In this document: positions 46,581 through 54,856 of the stretch, piece after piece
How the letters are laid out: the number at the start of each line of letters is the position of its first letter
Position numbering within the stretch: position 1 is the first letter of the stretch
From: Burkholderiaceae bacterium
Lineage (GTDB): Bacteria; Pseudomonadota; Gammaproteobacteria; Burkholderiales; Burkholderiaceae_C
NCBI GenBank assembly: GCA_017992055.1
Contig: JAGOPK010000016.1
Coordinates: forward strand, 60,844-124,843
Direction of reading: 5' to 3'
DNA: 64,000 nt
The notes under the pieces: model-generated
Told to the model about the DNA's origin: nothing
The model's database searches: none
The model's input: only the letters and a program-made list of their open reading frames with translations
Translations under genes and position numbers: made by a program

Positions 46581-46599
46581 TGCCCCAAATGAGGGCATT
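46579..46599 (-). terminator. hairpin after the LysR gene
   Basis: 7-bp stem AATGCCC/GGGCATT with a 7-base loop, 36 bp past the LysR stop codon on the minus strand. It slightly overlaps the proposed chemoreceptor promoter. Confidence 0.4.
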
Positions 46600-46634
46600 T
46601 CCGGTGCTGCATCACGCTGCGCGTGGCCGCGCGG

Positions 46635-47591
46635 TCAGCCTGGCGTCAGGCCTGACTCCAGGCGGGGCGCCAGGCCCTGCTGGTGCTCGCCGATGGCGGC
46701 GACGATGTGGTCGAACACCCGCCGCACCCGCGCCGGCACCGGCCCGCGCTGCGGCCGGTAGACGTACACGCCCCAGGGCGGCGGCGACCAGTCGGGCCGC
46801 AGCGCCAGCAGCCGGCCCTGGCGCAGCAGCGGCTGGGCCAGGTAGTCGGGCAGCTGGGCATAGGCCAGGCCGGCCAGCACGGCCTGGACCTCGGCATCCG
46901 GGTCGTCGGTGACCCAGGCGCGGTCGTGCGGCGTGAACTGCCGGCCGCCGGCCAGGGTCCAGGGCCAGATGCGGCCGGTGTTGGGGTCGATCAGCGCCGT
47001 CACCGGACAGCGCGCCAAATCGTCCAGGGTCTCGGGCACGCCCAGGCGCTGCACCAGGGCCGGCGCGGCCACCAGCGCAAAGCCCACCTCGCCGGCGCGC
47101 CGCGCGACAAAGCGGTTGTCGCGCAGAAAGCCCATGCGCACGCCGATGTCGATCTGCGCATCGACCACGTCGGCGAACACATCCGACAGCCGCAGGTCGG
47201 GCATCAGCCCCGGATGCTGCAGCGCCAGCCGGGCCAGCGCCGGCGCGATGCAGCAGCGGCCCAGCACCCGCGGCGCGGTGATGCGCACGCGGCCGGCCAG
47301 GTCGGCGTCGGCGGCGCCGGTCTTGTCGACGCTGGGCGCCACGCTGCCCAGCACCGCCTCCAGCTCGGCCAGCAGGCTGCGCGTGCGGCCGGCCAGCTGC
47401 TCGCCGAAGGCGGTGATGCGCACCTGGCGCGTGCTGCGCAGGAACAGCAGCTCGCCCAGCTGCTGCTCCAGCTGGCGGATGGCGCGGGTGACGGTCTGCG
47501 GCGAGGTGCCCAGGCGCACCGCCGCCTCGCGGAAGCTGCTGGCCTCGGCCGCGGCCTGGAAGATGCGCAGCAGCTCCAGCGGCTTCAGCAT
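46635..47591 (-). CDS. LysR family transcriptional regulator
   Basis: 318 residues with an N-terminal winged helix (LELLRIFQAAAEASSFREAAVRLGTSPQTVTRAIRQLEQQLGELLF) and a periplasmic-binding-protein-like effector domain (AGRVRITAPRVLGRCCIAPALARLALQHPGLMPDLRLSDVFADVVDAQIDIGVRMG). It starts at ATG 47591, 113 bp from the divergent frmA gene; an ATTCC-N6-GGAAT repeat lies between them. By the usual LysR rule it controls frmA-fghA or itself. Effector unknown. Confidence 0.93.
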   Translation of the reverse strand: MLKPLELLRIFQAAAEASSFREAAVRLGTSPQTVTRAIRQLEQQLGELLFLRSTRQVRITAFGEQLAGRTRSLLAELEAVLGSVAPSVDKTGAADADLAGRVRITAPRVLGRCCIAPALARLALQHPGLMPDLRLSDVFADVVDAQIDIGVRMGFLRDNRFVARRAGEVGFALVAAPALVQRLGVPETLDDLARCPVTALIDPNTGRIWPWTLAGGRQFTPHDRAWVTDDPDAEVQAVLAGLAYAQLPDYLAQPLLRQGRLLALRPDWSPPPWGVYVYRPQRGPVPARVRRVFDHIVAAIGEHQQGLAPRLESGLTPG

Positions 47592-47607
47592 GGCCTGCAG
47601 CGTTTTG

Positions 47608-47623
47608 ATTCCATTCCTGGAAT
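47608..47623. promoter_or_regulatory. candidate LysR-type operator upstream of frmA
   Basis: ATTCCATTCCTGGAAT contains ATTCC/GGAAT arms 6 bp apart and fits the T-N11-A pattern of LysR boxes. It is 17 bp from the LysR start and 81 bp from frmA. Confidence 0.4.
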
Positions 47624-47704
47624 TCTAAATACCCCGGCGTTCCACCCAGGCCGGTGCGCCAGCGTCCCACAATGCGCCATCGACCACCTCTTGACGCCCA
47701 CACC

Positions 47705-48811
<1,107 letters not shown>

Positions 48812-48813
48812 GC

Positions 48814-49668
48814 GTGACGCAGGCCGCCTTCGAGACGCTGTCCACGCACCGCTCGTTCGGCGGCACGCAGGGCTTTTATCGCCATAGTTCAGCGGCCACC
48901 GGCGGGGCCATGAAGTTCGGCGTCTATGTGCCGCCGCAGGCCGCGCACGCTCCGGTGCCGGTGCTGTTCTACCTGGCCGGACTGACCTGCACCGAGGAGA
49001 CCTTTGCCATCAAGGCCGGCGCCCAGGCCCTGGCCGCCGAGCTGGGCCTGATGATCGTGACGCCCGACACCAGCCCGCGCGACACCGGCATAGCCAGCGC
49101 CGACGCGGCCTGGGACTTCGGCCATGGCGCGGGCTTCTACCTCGATGCCACGCAGGCACCGTGGGCCCAGCGCTTTCGCATGGAAAGCTGGATCACCGGC
49201 GAGCTGCGCGAGCTGGTGCTGGCGCAGTTTCCGGCCCGCGCCGACCGCGTGGGCCTGTTCGGCCATTCGATGGGCGGCCATGGCGCGCTGACGCTGGCGC
49301 TGCGCCATCCCGGCCTGTACCAGAGCGTCTCGGCGCTGGCGCCGATTGCCGCGCCCCAGCACTGCGCCTGGGGCCGGAAGGCCTTTGCCGGCTACCTGGG
49401 CGAGGACCGCAGCCTGTGGGCGGCCCACGACGCCTGCGCGCTGATCGAGGCCGGCCACAAGGCACCGCCGTTGCTGGTGGACCAGGGCGAGGCCGACAAA
49501 TTCCTCGCCGACGGCCAGCTGCTGCCCGAGCGCCTGGAAGCCGCCTGCCGCGCCGCCGGCCAGCCGCTGACGCTGCGCCGCCATGCCGGCTACGACCACG
49601 GCTACTACTTCATCGCCAGCGTGGTGGGTGATCATCTGCGCCACCATGCGGCCACGCTGTGCGCCTGA
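48814..49668 (+). CDS. fghA: S-formylglutathione hydrolase
   Basis: 284-residue esterase-D-type alpha/beta hydrolase releasing formate and glutathione from S-formylglutathione, the second step after frmA. Catalytic Ser is in GHSMGGHGAL, Asp in VDQGEADKF and His in AGYDHGYYF; the oxyanion region FYLAGLTCTEETF is typical. The start is GTG, 2 bp after the frmA stop, with GGAG-like bases (GTGGAG) within the end of frmA serving as ribosome site. Length and motifs are those of FrmB/FghA. It is the end of the operon, 36 bp from a convergent gene. Confidence 0.96.
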   Translation: MTQAAFETLSTHRSFGGTQGFYRHSSAATGGAMKFGVYVPPQAAHAPVPVLFYLAGLTCTEETFAIKAGAQALAAELGLMIVTPDTSPRDTGIASADAAWDFGHGAGFYLDATQAPWAQRFRMESWITGELRELVLAQFPARADRVGLFGHSMGGHGALTLALRHPGLYQSVSALAPIAAPQHCAWGRKAFAGYLGEDRSLWAAHDACALIEAGHKAPPLLVDQGEADKFLADGQLLPERLEAACRAAGQPLTLRRHAGYDHGYYFIASVVGDHLRHHAATLCA

Positions 49669-49704
49669 TCGGCGCTGGCGGGGCGCTGGCCGTGGCCCGC
49701 GGCC

Positions 49705-50211
49705 TCAGGACGCCTGCGCCGGGCTGAACACCAGCCGCAGCAGCTGTGCCTCGCGCTCGCGCTGGTGGCCGGCCAAGTCACCCAGCGTGCTGTCAACATC
49801 GGCCTGCGCATAGCCGGCCACACGCAGCCGCGCCACCAGGGCTTCGGGGCTCTGCCCGGCCAGCGGCGCCAAATGCTGCAGCGGCGCATCCAGCAGGGTG
49901 CGCATGGCCAGCTGCGGTGGACTGCCGCCCCCCGGGCGCGCCGGCTGCGGCACAAAGCTGGCGGCCGTGAGCGCCAGGCCCAGGGCCACGATGACCTGGC
50001 CACGGCGCGAGCCCAGCAGGTGGCGCTTGAACGCCGCCCAGTTGGCCACCGCATGCAAGGCCACGCCGGCCACCATCACCCAGCCCAGCCACTCATGGGC
50101 CAGCTTGTTGAAGCCGGTGTCGAGGTGGAAGAACATCAGCACGCCGGTGACGCCCATCAGCGCAAAGGTGGCGATGGTCAGCGGCGTGGCCCAGTCTCGG
50201 GAAATGCGCAT
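49705..50211 (-). CDS. small membrane protein, DUF4405-like cytochrome b fold
   Basis: 168 residues. Three hydrophobic helices in the first ~100 residues (LTIATFALMGVTGVLMFFH; HEWLGWVMVAGVALHAVANWAAF; VIVALGLALTAASFV) with histidines placed as in DUF4405/cytochrome b561-type haem proteins, then a soluble tail predicted outside with AGQSPEALVARLRVAGYAQADVDSTLGDLA, a helical motif. ATG 50211 (MRISRDWATPLTI) is favoured over an upstream start without similarity. Possible haem ligands are the His residues in HLDTGFNKLAHEW and HAVANW. Function unknown; no operon partners. Confidence 0.8.
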   Translation of the reverse strand: MRISRDWATPLTIATFALMGVTGVLMFFHLDTGFNKLAHEWLGWVMVAGVALHAVANWAAFKRHLLGSRRGQVIVALGLALTAASFVPQPARPGGGSPPQLAMRTLLDAPLQHLAPLAGQSPEALVARLRVAGYAQADVDSTLGDLAGHQREREAQLLRLVFSPAQAS

Positions 50212-50399
50212 GTCGTTCGGTTCAGCATCGGTTGCGGGAGCGCCCTGAGCGTCGCCGGGCTGTGTAAAGCGGGCTTTGCCGCAGCGCAGCGCGACCGGGC
50301 CGGGACGCCACCGCATGGCGCCGGTTTGCGCGAGATCAATGCCGGCACGGCCCGGCCTTGACGCAGCGCCCGGCCGCGGTTTGGCATGAGAATGCCGCC

Positions 50400-50789
50400 A
50401 TGCCCTCCGCAGAGACCCTCGCCCGGTTCATTGCCCGCGTCGAAGAAGGCGCGCACGCCCAGGCCATCGAGGAGTTCTACACCGCCGATGCCTCGATGCA
50501 GGAGAACCACGCGCCGCCGCGTGTGGGCCGCGACCTGCTGGTGGCCAACGAGAAGCGGGTGCTGGCCCAGACCCGCTCCGTGGTGTCCCAGTGCATCGGC
50601 CCGGTGTTCGTGTCCGGCGACTGCGTGGTCATCCGCTGGCGCTTCCGCTTCGAGTCCCACGACGGCCGGGTGCGGGAGCTGGAGGAACTGGCCTACCAGC
50701 AATGGCAGGGCGAGCGCATCCACCGCGAGCAGTTCTTCTACGATCCGGCGCAGTTCGTCGCCCGCGCGCCGGCCGCCGGTGCGGCCTGA
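50400..50789 (+). CDS. NTF2-like (SnoaL-type) small protein
   Basis: 129 residues of the NTF2 fold: TLARFIARVEEGAHAQAIEEFYTADASMQENHAPPRVGRDLLVANE followed by paired beta strands (CVVIRWRFRFESHDGR, ELEELAYQQWQGERIHREQFFYDPAQF). Such proteins are small ligand-binding or isomerase-like domains. Active residues cannot be named. It is 25 bp ahead of a GNAT acetyltransferase gene on the same strand. Confidence 0.82.
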   Translation: MPSAETLARFIARVEEGAHAQAIEEFYTADASMQENHAPPRVGRDLLVANEKRVLAQTRSVVSQCIGPVFVSGDCVVIRWRFRFESHDGRVRELEELAYQQWQGERIHREQFFYDPAQFVARAPAAGAA

Positions 50790-50814
50790 CGGCACGACCC
50801 GCCCTGCCCCGCCC

Positions 50815-51300
50815 ATGACACACACCACCGAGCCGGTCACGCTGAGGGAGATCACCGCCGAGACCGTGGTGGCCGTGCTCAGGCTCGCGGTCAGCGAGCA
50901 GCAGACCCGCTTCGTGGCCTCGAACGCGGTGTCGCTGGCCCAGGCGCTGTTTGCGCCGCAGGCCTGGTATCGGGCGATCTACCTGGCGGACGAGCCGGTC
51001 GGCTTTGTCATGCTGTCGGACGAGTCCCTGCTGAAACCGGCTCCCGAGCAGCCGGCGGTCGGCGTCTGGCGCCTGATGGTCGATGCCAGGCACCAGCGCA
51101 AGGGCGTGGGACGGGCGGCGCTGCTGCAGGTCATCGAGCATGTCAGGCGCAAGGGCTTGTTCAGCACGCTGGCCATTTCCTACGTGCCGGGCGAAGGCGG
51201 GCCGGAGCCCTTGTACCGCTCGCTGGGCTTCAGGCCCACCGGCGAGATGGACGGCCACGAGGTCGTCATGGCCCTGCCGCTGGGCGACGGGGCGGCCTGA
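50815..51300 (+). CDS. GNAT family acetyltransferase
   Basis: 161 residues with an N-terminal VTLREITAETVVAVLRLAV, FVMLSDESLL, WRLMVDARHQRKGVGRAALLQVIEHVR (the acetyl-CoA-binding R/Q-x-x-G-x-G/A loop as RKGVGRA) and YRSLGFRPTGEMDGHEVVMAL at the C terminus. It transfers an acetyl group to an unidentified amine. Similar in layout to diamine/spermidine-type acetyltransferases, without certainty. It is preceded by an NTF2-like gene and followed 23 bp later by another. Confidence 0.86.
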   Translation: MTHTTEPVTLREITAETVVAVLRLAVSEQQTRFVASNAVSLAQALFAPQAWYRAIYLADEPVGFVMLSDESLLKPAPEQPAVGVWRLMVDARHQRKGVGRAALLQVIEHVRRKGLFSTLAISYVPGEGGPEPLYRSLGFRPTGEMDGHEVVMALPLGDGAA

Positions 51301-51323
51301 CACGGCAAGGTTCGGAGCAGCGC

Positions 51324-51776
51324 ATGAACACCCGCCGTCCGTTTCTCATGCTGGCCGCCTCGCTGCCGGCGGCCGGATGCGCCCTCAGGCCCAGCCCGGC
51401 CGCTGGCGAGGACCGGCGCGCGCAGGCCCTGGCCGCGGAGACCGGCTTTGCCGCCACCCTGGCCAGACGGGACCTGGCGGCCTTTGCCGAGTGCATCGCC
51501 GAAGACGCGGTGTTCATCAACGGCGGCACGCCGCTGCGCGGGCGACCGGCCATCGTCGAGCACTGGAAGCGCTTCTTCGCCCCCGCCACGGCGCCGTTCT
51601 CCTGGAAGCCAGAGATCGTGGAACTGTCGGCCCAGGCCACGCTGGCCTATACCGAGGGGCCGGTGATGGACCCGTCGGGCAAGGTCTTCGCCCGCTTCTT
51701 CAGCACCTGGCAGCTGCAGGGCAACGGCCGGTGGCTGGTCGTCTTCGACAACGGACAGACCCTGTGCAAGACCTGA
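51324..51776 (+). CDS. exported NTF2-like (DUF4440-type) lipoprotein
   Basis: 150 residues. N-terminal MNTRRPFLMLAASLPAAGCALRP has an RR start and a lipobox-like AAGC, so it is probably exported and possibly lipid-anchored at Cys19. The mature part is a DUF4440/SnoaL-type NTF2 domain (ETGFAATLARRDLAAFAECIAEDAVFINGGTPLRGRPAIVEHWKRFF). Its neighbours are small genes on the same strand. Function unknown. Confidence 0.8.
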   Translation: MNTRRPFLMLAASLPAAGCALRPSPAAGEDRRAQALAAETGFAATLARRDLAAFAECIAEDAVFINGGTPLRGRPAIVEHWKRFFAPATAPFSWKPEIVELSAQATLAYTEGPVMDPSGKVFARFFSTWQLQGNGRWLVVFDNGQTLCKT

Positions 51777-51796
51777 GGCCTGGGCCTCCACCGCCG

Positions 51797-52216
51797 ATGC
51801 AGCGCATCCGCTTGGCCTGGCTCTGCGGGCTGCTGGCCACGGCCGTGCAGATGCCCTGTGTGGCGCAGGCCGTGCCCGAGCCCGCTGCCAGCGCAGCGAG
51901 CGCACCACGGCCCAGCGCCCGCCTGATCGCCCAGCGCGTGGCCGCCTCGCCGCTGGGCCAGTGTTTTCGCCGGCTGCCGGCCTACCCGGCACAGGCGCTG
52001 CGCAGCGAGCAGGAAGGCGAGACCCTGGTGGCGTTCACGATCGACGCCGCTGGGCGGGCCGCGGCGCCGGCCCTCCTGAGGTCCAGCGGCCACAAGATCC
52101 TGGACGAGGCCGCGCTGGCGCATCTGGAGAAATGCCTGGCCCAGCACGGCGAGGCCAGCACCGAGGCCCTGCCCGCCGGGCGCTATGCGCTGCCCATGCT
52201 GTGGCGCCTGGAGTGA
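51797..52216 (+). CDS. periplasmic TonB C-terminal-domain protein
   Basis: 139 residues: a signal peptide (about 24 residues, ending VAQA) then a short Ala/Pro linker and a TonB C-terminal fold (PAYPAQALRSEQEGETLVAFTIDAAGRAAAPALLRSSGHKILDEAALAHLEKC). Typical TonB has an uncleaved membrane anchor and a long Pro-rich spacer; here both appear missing, so it may be a free periplasmic protein. No receptor or ExbBD genes are near. It ends 12 bp from the convergent Bug gene. Confidence 0.75.
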   Translation: MQRIRLAWLCGLLATAVQMPCVAQAVPEPAASAASAPRPSARLIAQRVAASPLGQCFRRLPAYPAQALRSEQEGETLVAFTIDAAGRAAAPALLRSSGHKILDEAALAHLEKCLAQHGEASTEALPAGRYALPMLWRLE

Positions 52217-52228
52217 CCGCTGCCGGCC

Positions 52229-53206
52229 TCAATCGGCCTTGAAGCCGCTGGCCTTGACCACCGCGGCCCAGCGCACCGCCTCGGCCTTGAGCATGCGCTC
52301 GGTGTCGGCGCGGCTGCTGCCGATGACGCTGAAGCCGGCCTCTTGCAGCTTTTGCCGCACCTCGGGGCTTTGCACCGCGGCCACCACCTGGCGGCTCAGG
52401 GCTTCGGTGGCGGCGGCTGGCGTGGCCGCGGGCACCAGCACCGCAAACCAGGCGGAGAAATCGGCCTTGGGATAGCCCGCCTCGGTGAAGGTGGGCACCT
52501 CGGGCAGCAGTGGCGAGCGCTGGGCCGCGGTGGTGGCCAGGGCGCGCATCTTGCCGCCCTTGACCTGGGCCATGGCCAGCGCGGTGGAAACGAAAGCGCC
52601 CTTGACGTCGCCATTGACGATGGCGGTGACCGCATCGCCGGTGGCGCGGTAGTGGATGGGCTCGACGCCAAAACCCGCCAGCTCACCGAACACCTCGGCG
52701 CCGAAGTGGCCGGGCGTGCCGGCGCCGAAGGTGCCGAAATTGACCTTGTCCTTCTGCGCCTTGGCCGCGGCCACGAACTCGGCCACGTTGCGTGCCGGGC
52801 TGTTGGCCGGCACCACCAGCACGAAGTCGGAGCGCACCACCTCGGCCACGGCGGCAAAGTCGCGCGCCGGGTCATAGGGCAGCTTGCTGTAGGCCGCCGG
52901 CGAGATGCTGATCGAGCCCACCTCGCCGAGCAGGAACTGGCTGCCATCGGCCGGGCCGCGGGCCACGGCCTGGGCGGCGATCTGGCCACCGGCGCCGGCG
53001 CGGTTGTCGACGACGACCTGCTGCTTGCTCAGCTCCGCCAGCTTCTGGCCCAGGTGGCGGGCCACCACATCGGGCCCGCTGCCGGGTGGGAAACCCACCA
53101 CCAGCTTCAGCGGCTGGCCGCTCTGGGCCTGGGCGGCCAGCGGCAGGGTGGCGCTGGCCAGCAGGGCGGCGGCCAGGGCGGCCAGGGTCTGGCGGCGGGG
53201 GGTCAT
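52229..53206 (-). CDS. Bug-family tripartite tricarboxylate transporter substrate-binding protein
   Basis: 325-residue periplasmic receptor of the Bug family. A signal peptide ends LPLAAQAQ near residue 27; the mature part opens PLKLVVGFPPGSGPDVVARHLGQKLAEL, and contains VVDNRAGAGGQIAAQAVARGPADGSQFL and YSKLPYDPARDFAAVAEV, the family markers. Bug proteins bind carboxylates, amino acids or nicotinate; there is no TctAB membrane pair here. It lies downstream of the LuxR gene on the same strand, with a LuxR-type palindrome 63 bp before its start. Confidence 0.93.
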   Translation of the reverse strand: MTPRRQTLAALAAALLASATLPLAAQAQSGQPLKLVVGFPPGSGPDVVARHLGQKLAELSKQQVVVDNRAGAGGQIAAQAVARGPADGSQFLLGEVGSISISPAAYSKLPYDPARDFAAVAEVVRSDFVLVVPANSPARNVAEFVAAAKAQKDKVNFGTFGAGTPGHFGAEVFGELAGFGVEPIHYRATGDAVTAIVNGDVKGAFVSTALAMAQVKGGKMRALATTAAQRSPLLPEVPTFTEAGYPKADFSAWFAVLVPAATPAAATEALSRQVVAAVQSPEVRQKLQEAGFSVIGSSRADTERMLKAEAVRWAAVVKASGFKAD

Positions 53207-53268
53207 GCAGGTCTCCTGGGTCGGTCGTCGGGGCGGCCGCAGTGTGCGCGTGACAGCCGCCGCCGCCT

Positions 53269-53286
53269 GTCATCCCAGAGGACGAC
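53269..53286. promoter_or_regulatory. LuxR-type palindrome, copy 1 (before the Bug gene)
   Basis: GTCATCCCAGAGGACGAC: arms GTCATCC and GGACGAC (one mismatch from a perfect repeat), spacer CAGA. It matches copy 2 at 54126-54143 in 17 of 18 bases when that copy is read on the minus strand. Confidence 0.6.
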
Positions 53287-53294
53287 AACCGGAC

Positions 53295-54077
53295 TCAGCA
53301 CCGCGGCAGAAAGGCCGCGAACAGCTCGCTCTTGAAGTGCATGCCCAGGCGCTGGAAGGCGCGCGCCCGGTAGGTCTTGACGGTGGCCAGCGACAGGCCC
53401 AGGTCGGCGGCGATGCCGTCGTAGCTCCAGCCACGCAGCAGGCGCTCGCAGACATCCAGCTCGCGCTCGGTGAGCTGGTCGCAGCGCTGCAGCAGCGCGG
53501 CGCGCAGGTCGGCGGCGGCGGGCGGCGGCGGTGCCGGCGGCGCCACCAGCTGCAGATGGCGCTGCACACAGGCCAGCAGCAGCGGCGCCAGGCCGGCAAA
53601 GGCCTCGACCTCGCCGGCCTCGAAGCGCCCCTGGTGCTGGTGGTGGTAGACGTTGATGGCCAGCAGCGACGCGGCATCGCCGCGCTGCACCACCGACAGC
53701 CGCTCCAGCACGCCATGGCGCAGGTAGATGGCCTCGCGGTGGTCGCGGCTGGGCGCCTCGTCGGCATGCATGCGCAGCACCGCGGCATGGCCGGGGCGCA
53801 CGCCGTCGAAGCTGCGGTCGCCGCGGTACAGGCCCCGCTGGTAGGCGGCAAAGCAGTCGCGCGTGGTGTCGGCCACGCCCCGGCTGCCCGACAGGTGCAG
53901 CAGCGGCGCCTGGTCGCGGCGCAGCTGGTACACCGACCAGGACGCCGCGCGCAGCGGCGCGGCATTGATCGCCGCCAGGGCCCGCGGGCCGAAGTCGCCG
54001 GCGCCGATGGCGCCGACCAGATCGGCCAGGGGCGCCGCGGTCGCAGCGGTGTGCAGGGGCAGGGCCCAGAGGTTCAT
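53295..54077 (-). CDS. LuxR family transcriptional regulator
   Basis: 260 residues with an N-terminal region without a known ligand domain and a C-terminal LuxR helix-turn-helix (LTERELDVCERLLRGWSYDGIAADLGLSLATVKTYRARAFQRLGM). No autoinducer or receiver domain is seen. ATG 54077 is chosen because upstream codons run into a region with other signals. The gene lies between two copies of an 18-bp palindrome, one before the Bug gene downstream and one in its own promoter region shared with the DUF3237 gene, which suggests control of both and of itself. Confidence 0.9.
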   Translation of the reverse strand: MNLWALPLHTAATAAPLADLVGAIGAGDFGPRALAAINAAPLRAASWSVYQLRRDQAPLLHLSGSRGVADTTRDCFAAYQRGLYRGDRSFDGVRPGHAAVLRMHADEAPSRDHREAIYLRHGVLERLSVVQRGDAASLLAINVYHHQHQGRFEAGEVEAFAGLAPLLLACVQRHLQLVAPPAPPPPAAADLRAALLQRCDQLTERELDVCERLLRGWSYDGIAADLGLSLATVKTYRARAFQRLGMHFKSELFAAFLPRC

Positions 54078-54125
54078 CGCGCAAGCTGAAGACGGTGGGA
54101 GGGGCCGCCGTGCCACGCAGATCCA

Positions 54126-54143
54126 GTCATCCTCTGGGATGAC
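54126..54143. promoter_or_regulatory. LuxR-type palindrome, copy 2 (between LuxR and DUF3237 genes)
   Basis: GTCATCCTCTGGGATGAC, perfect 7-bp arms GTCATCC/GGATGAC with a 4-bp spacer. It lies 48 bp from the LuxR start and 106 bp before the divergent DUF3237 gene. Confidence 0.65.
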
Positions 54144-54249
54144 CGGCCGCGCCTGGGCAGCGGCCACGGCAGGCGGCAAGATCATGGCCCGTGGCCCGCC
54201 GCTGTCCATCCGCTGTGACCCGGAGCCCATCCCCCGGAGACCCGATGCC

Positions 54250-54729
54250 ATGACCGATTCCGCCACCCTGCCCGCCCCCCCGCCGCTGCTGCCCATGGCC
54301 CGCGTGCGCTGCGAGGTCGGCCCGCTGGTCACGCTGGGCCCGGCCAAGCATGGCGAGCGGCGCTATGTGCCGCTGCTGGGCGGCACGGTGCAGGGGCCCG
54401 AGCTGAACGGCGAGATCGTCGAGGGCGGTGTCGACTGGCAGGTGCTGCGCGCCGACGGCGTGCTGGACATTGCCGCCCACTATGTGATCCGCACGCCCGA
54501 TGGCGCGCTGATCGAGGTGCAGAGCGACGGCCTGCGCCATGGCCCGCCCGAGGTGATGGCGCGGCTGGCACGCGGCGAGGCGGTGGCCGCCAGCGAGTAC
54601 TTTTTTCGCACCGTGGTGCGCTTCACCACCGGCGCGCCGGCCTGGCTGCACCTGAACCGCTGCCTGGCCCTGGCGGTGGGCCAGCGCGAGGCGCGGGCGG
54701 TGCTGCTGGACTTCTACCGCATCGGCTGA
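54250..54729 (+). CDS. DUF3237 family protein
   Basis: 159 residues of the DUF3237 beta-barrel family: RVRCEVGPLVTLGPAKHGERRYVPLLGGTVQGPELNGEIVEGGVDWQ, then AAHYVIRTPDGALIEVQSDGLRHG and YFFRTVVRFTTGAPAWLHLNRCLAL. These proteins are common beside CoA and aromatic acid genes, but have no proven role. It is divergent from the LuxR gene and precedes the second Bug gene by 127 bp, so it is likely part of the same regulated region. Confidence 0.88.
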   Translation: MTDSATLPAPPPLLPMARVRCEVGPLVTLGPAKHGERRYVPLLGGTVQGPELNGEIVEGGVDWQVLRADGVLDIAAHYVIRTPDGALIEVQSDGLRHGPPEVMARLARGEAVAASEYFFRTVVRFTTGAPAWLHLNRCLALAVGQREARAVLLDFYRIG

Positions 54730-54790
54730 GCCGGCCCGGGCCCAGCCCAGGCCTGGACAAATCCGTCAATCCAGCTGGCGGCAAGCGTCA

Positions 54791-54819
54791 TTGTGGGAGC
54801 CCGGTCGGTTTCCTAGCAT
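54791..54819 (+). promoter_or_regulatory. candidate sigma-70 promoter of the Bug-dehydrogenase-CoA transferase operon
   Basis: TTGTGG, 17 bp, TAGCAT, ending 37 bp before the Bug start. A hairpin/palindrome ATGGGG-N6-CCCCAT (54818-54835) overlaps the -10 region and could be an operator. Confidence 0.4.
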
Positions 54820-54856
54820 GGGGCCAAAACCCCATCGAGATCAGGAGACAGACCGC

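Noticed and set aside
49669-49704. Hairpin or direct repeat GCGCTGGC after fghA
   Set aside because: Direct, not inverted; pairing possibilities are short and unspecific.
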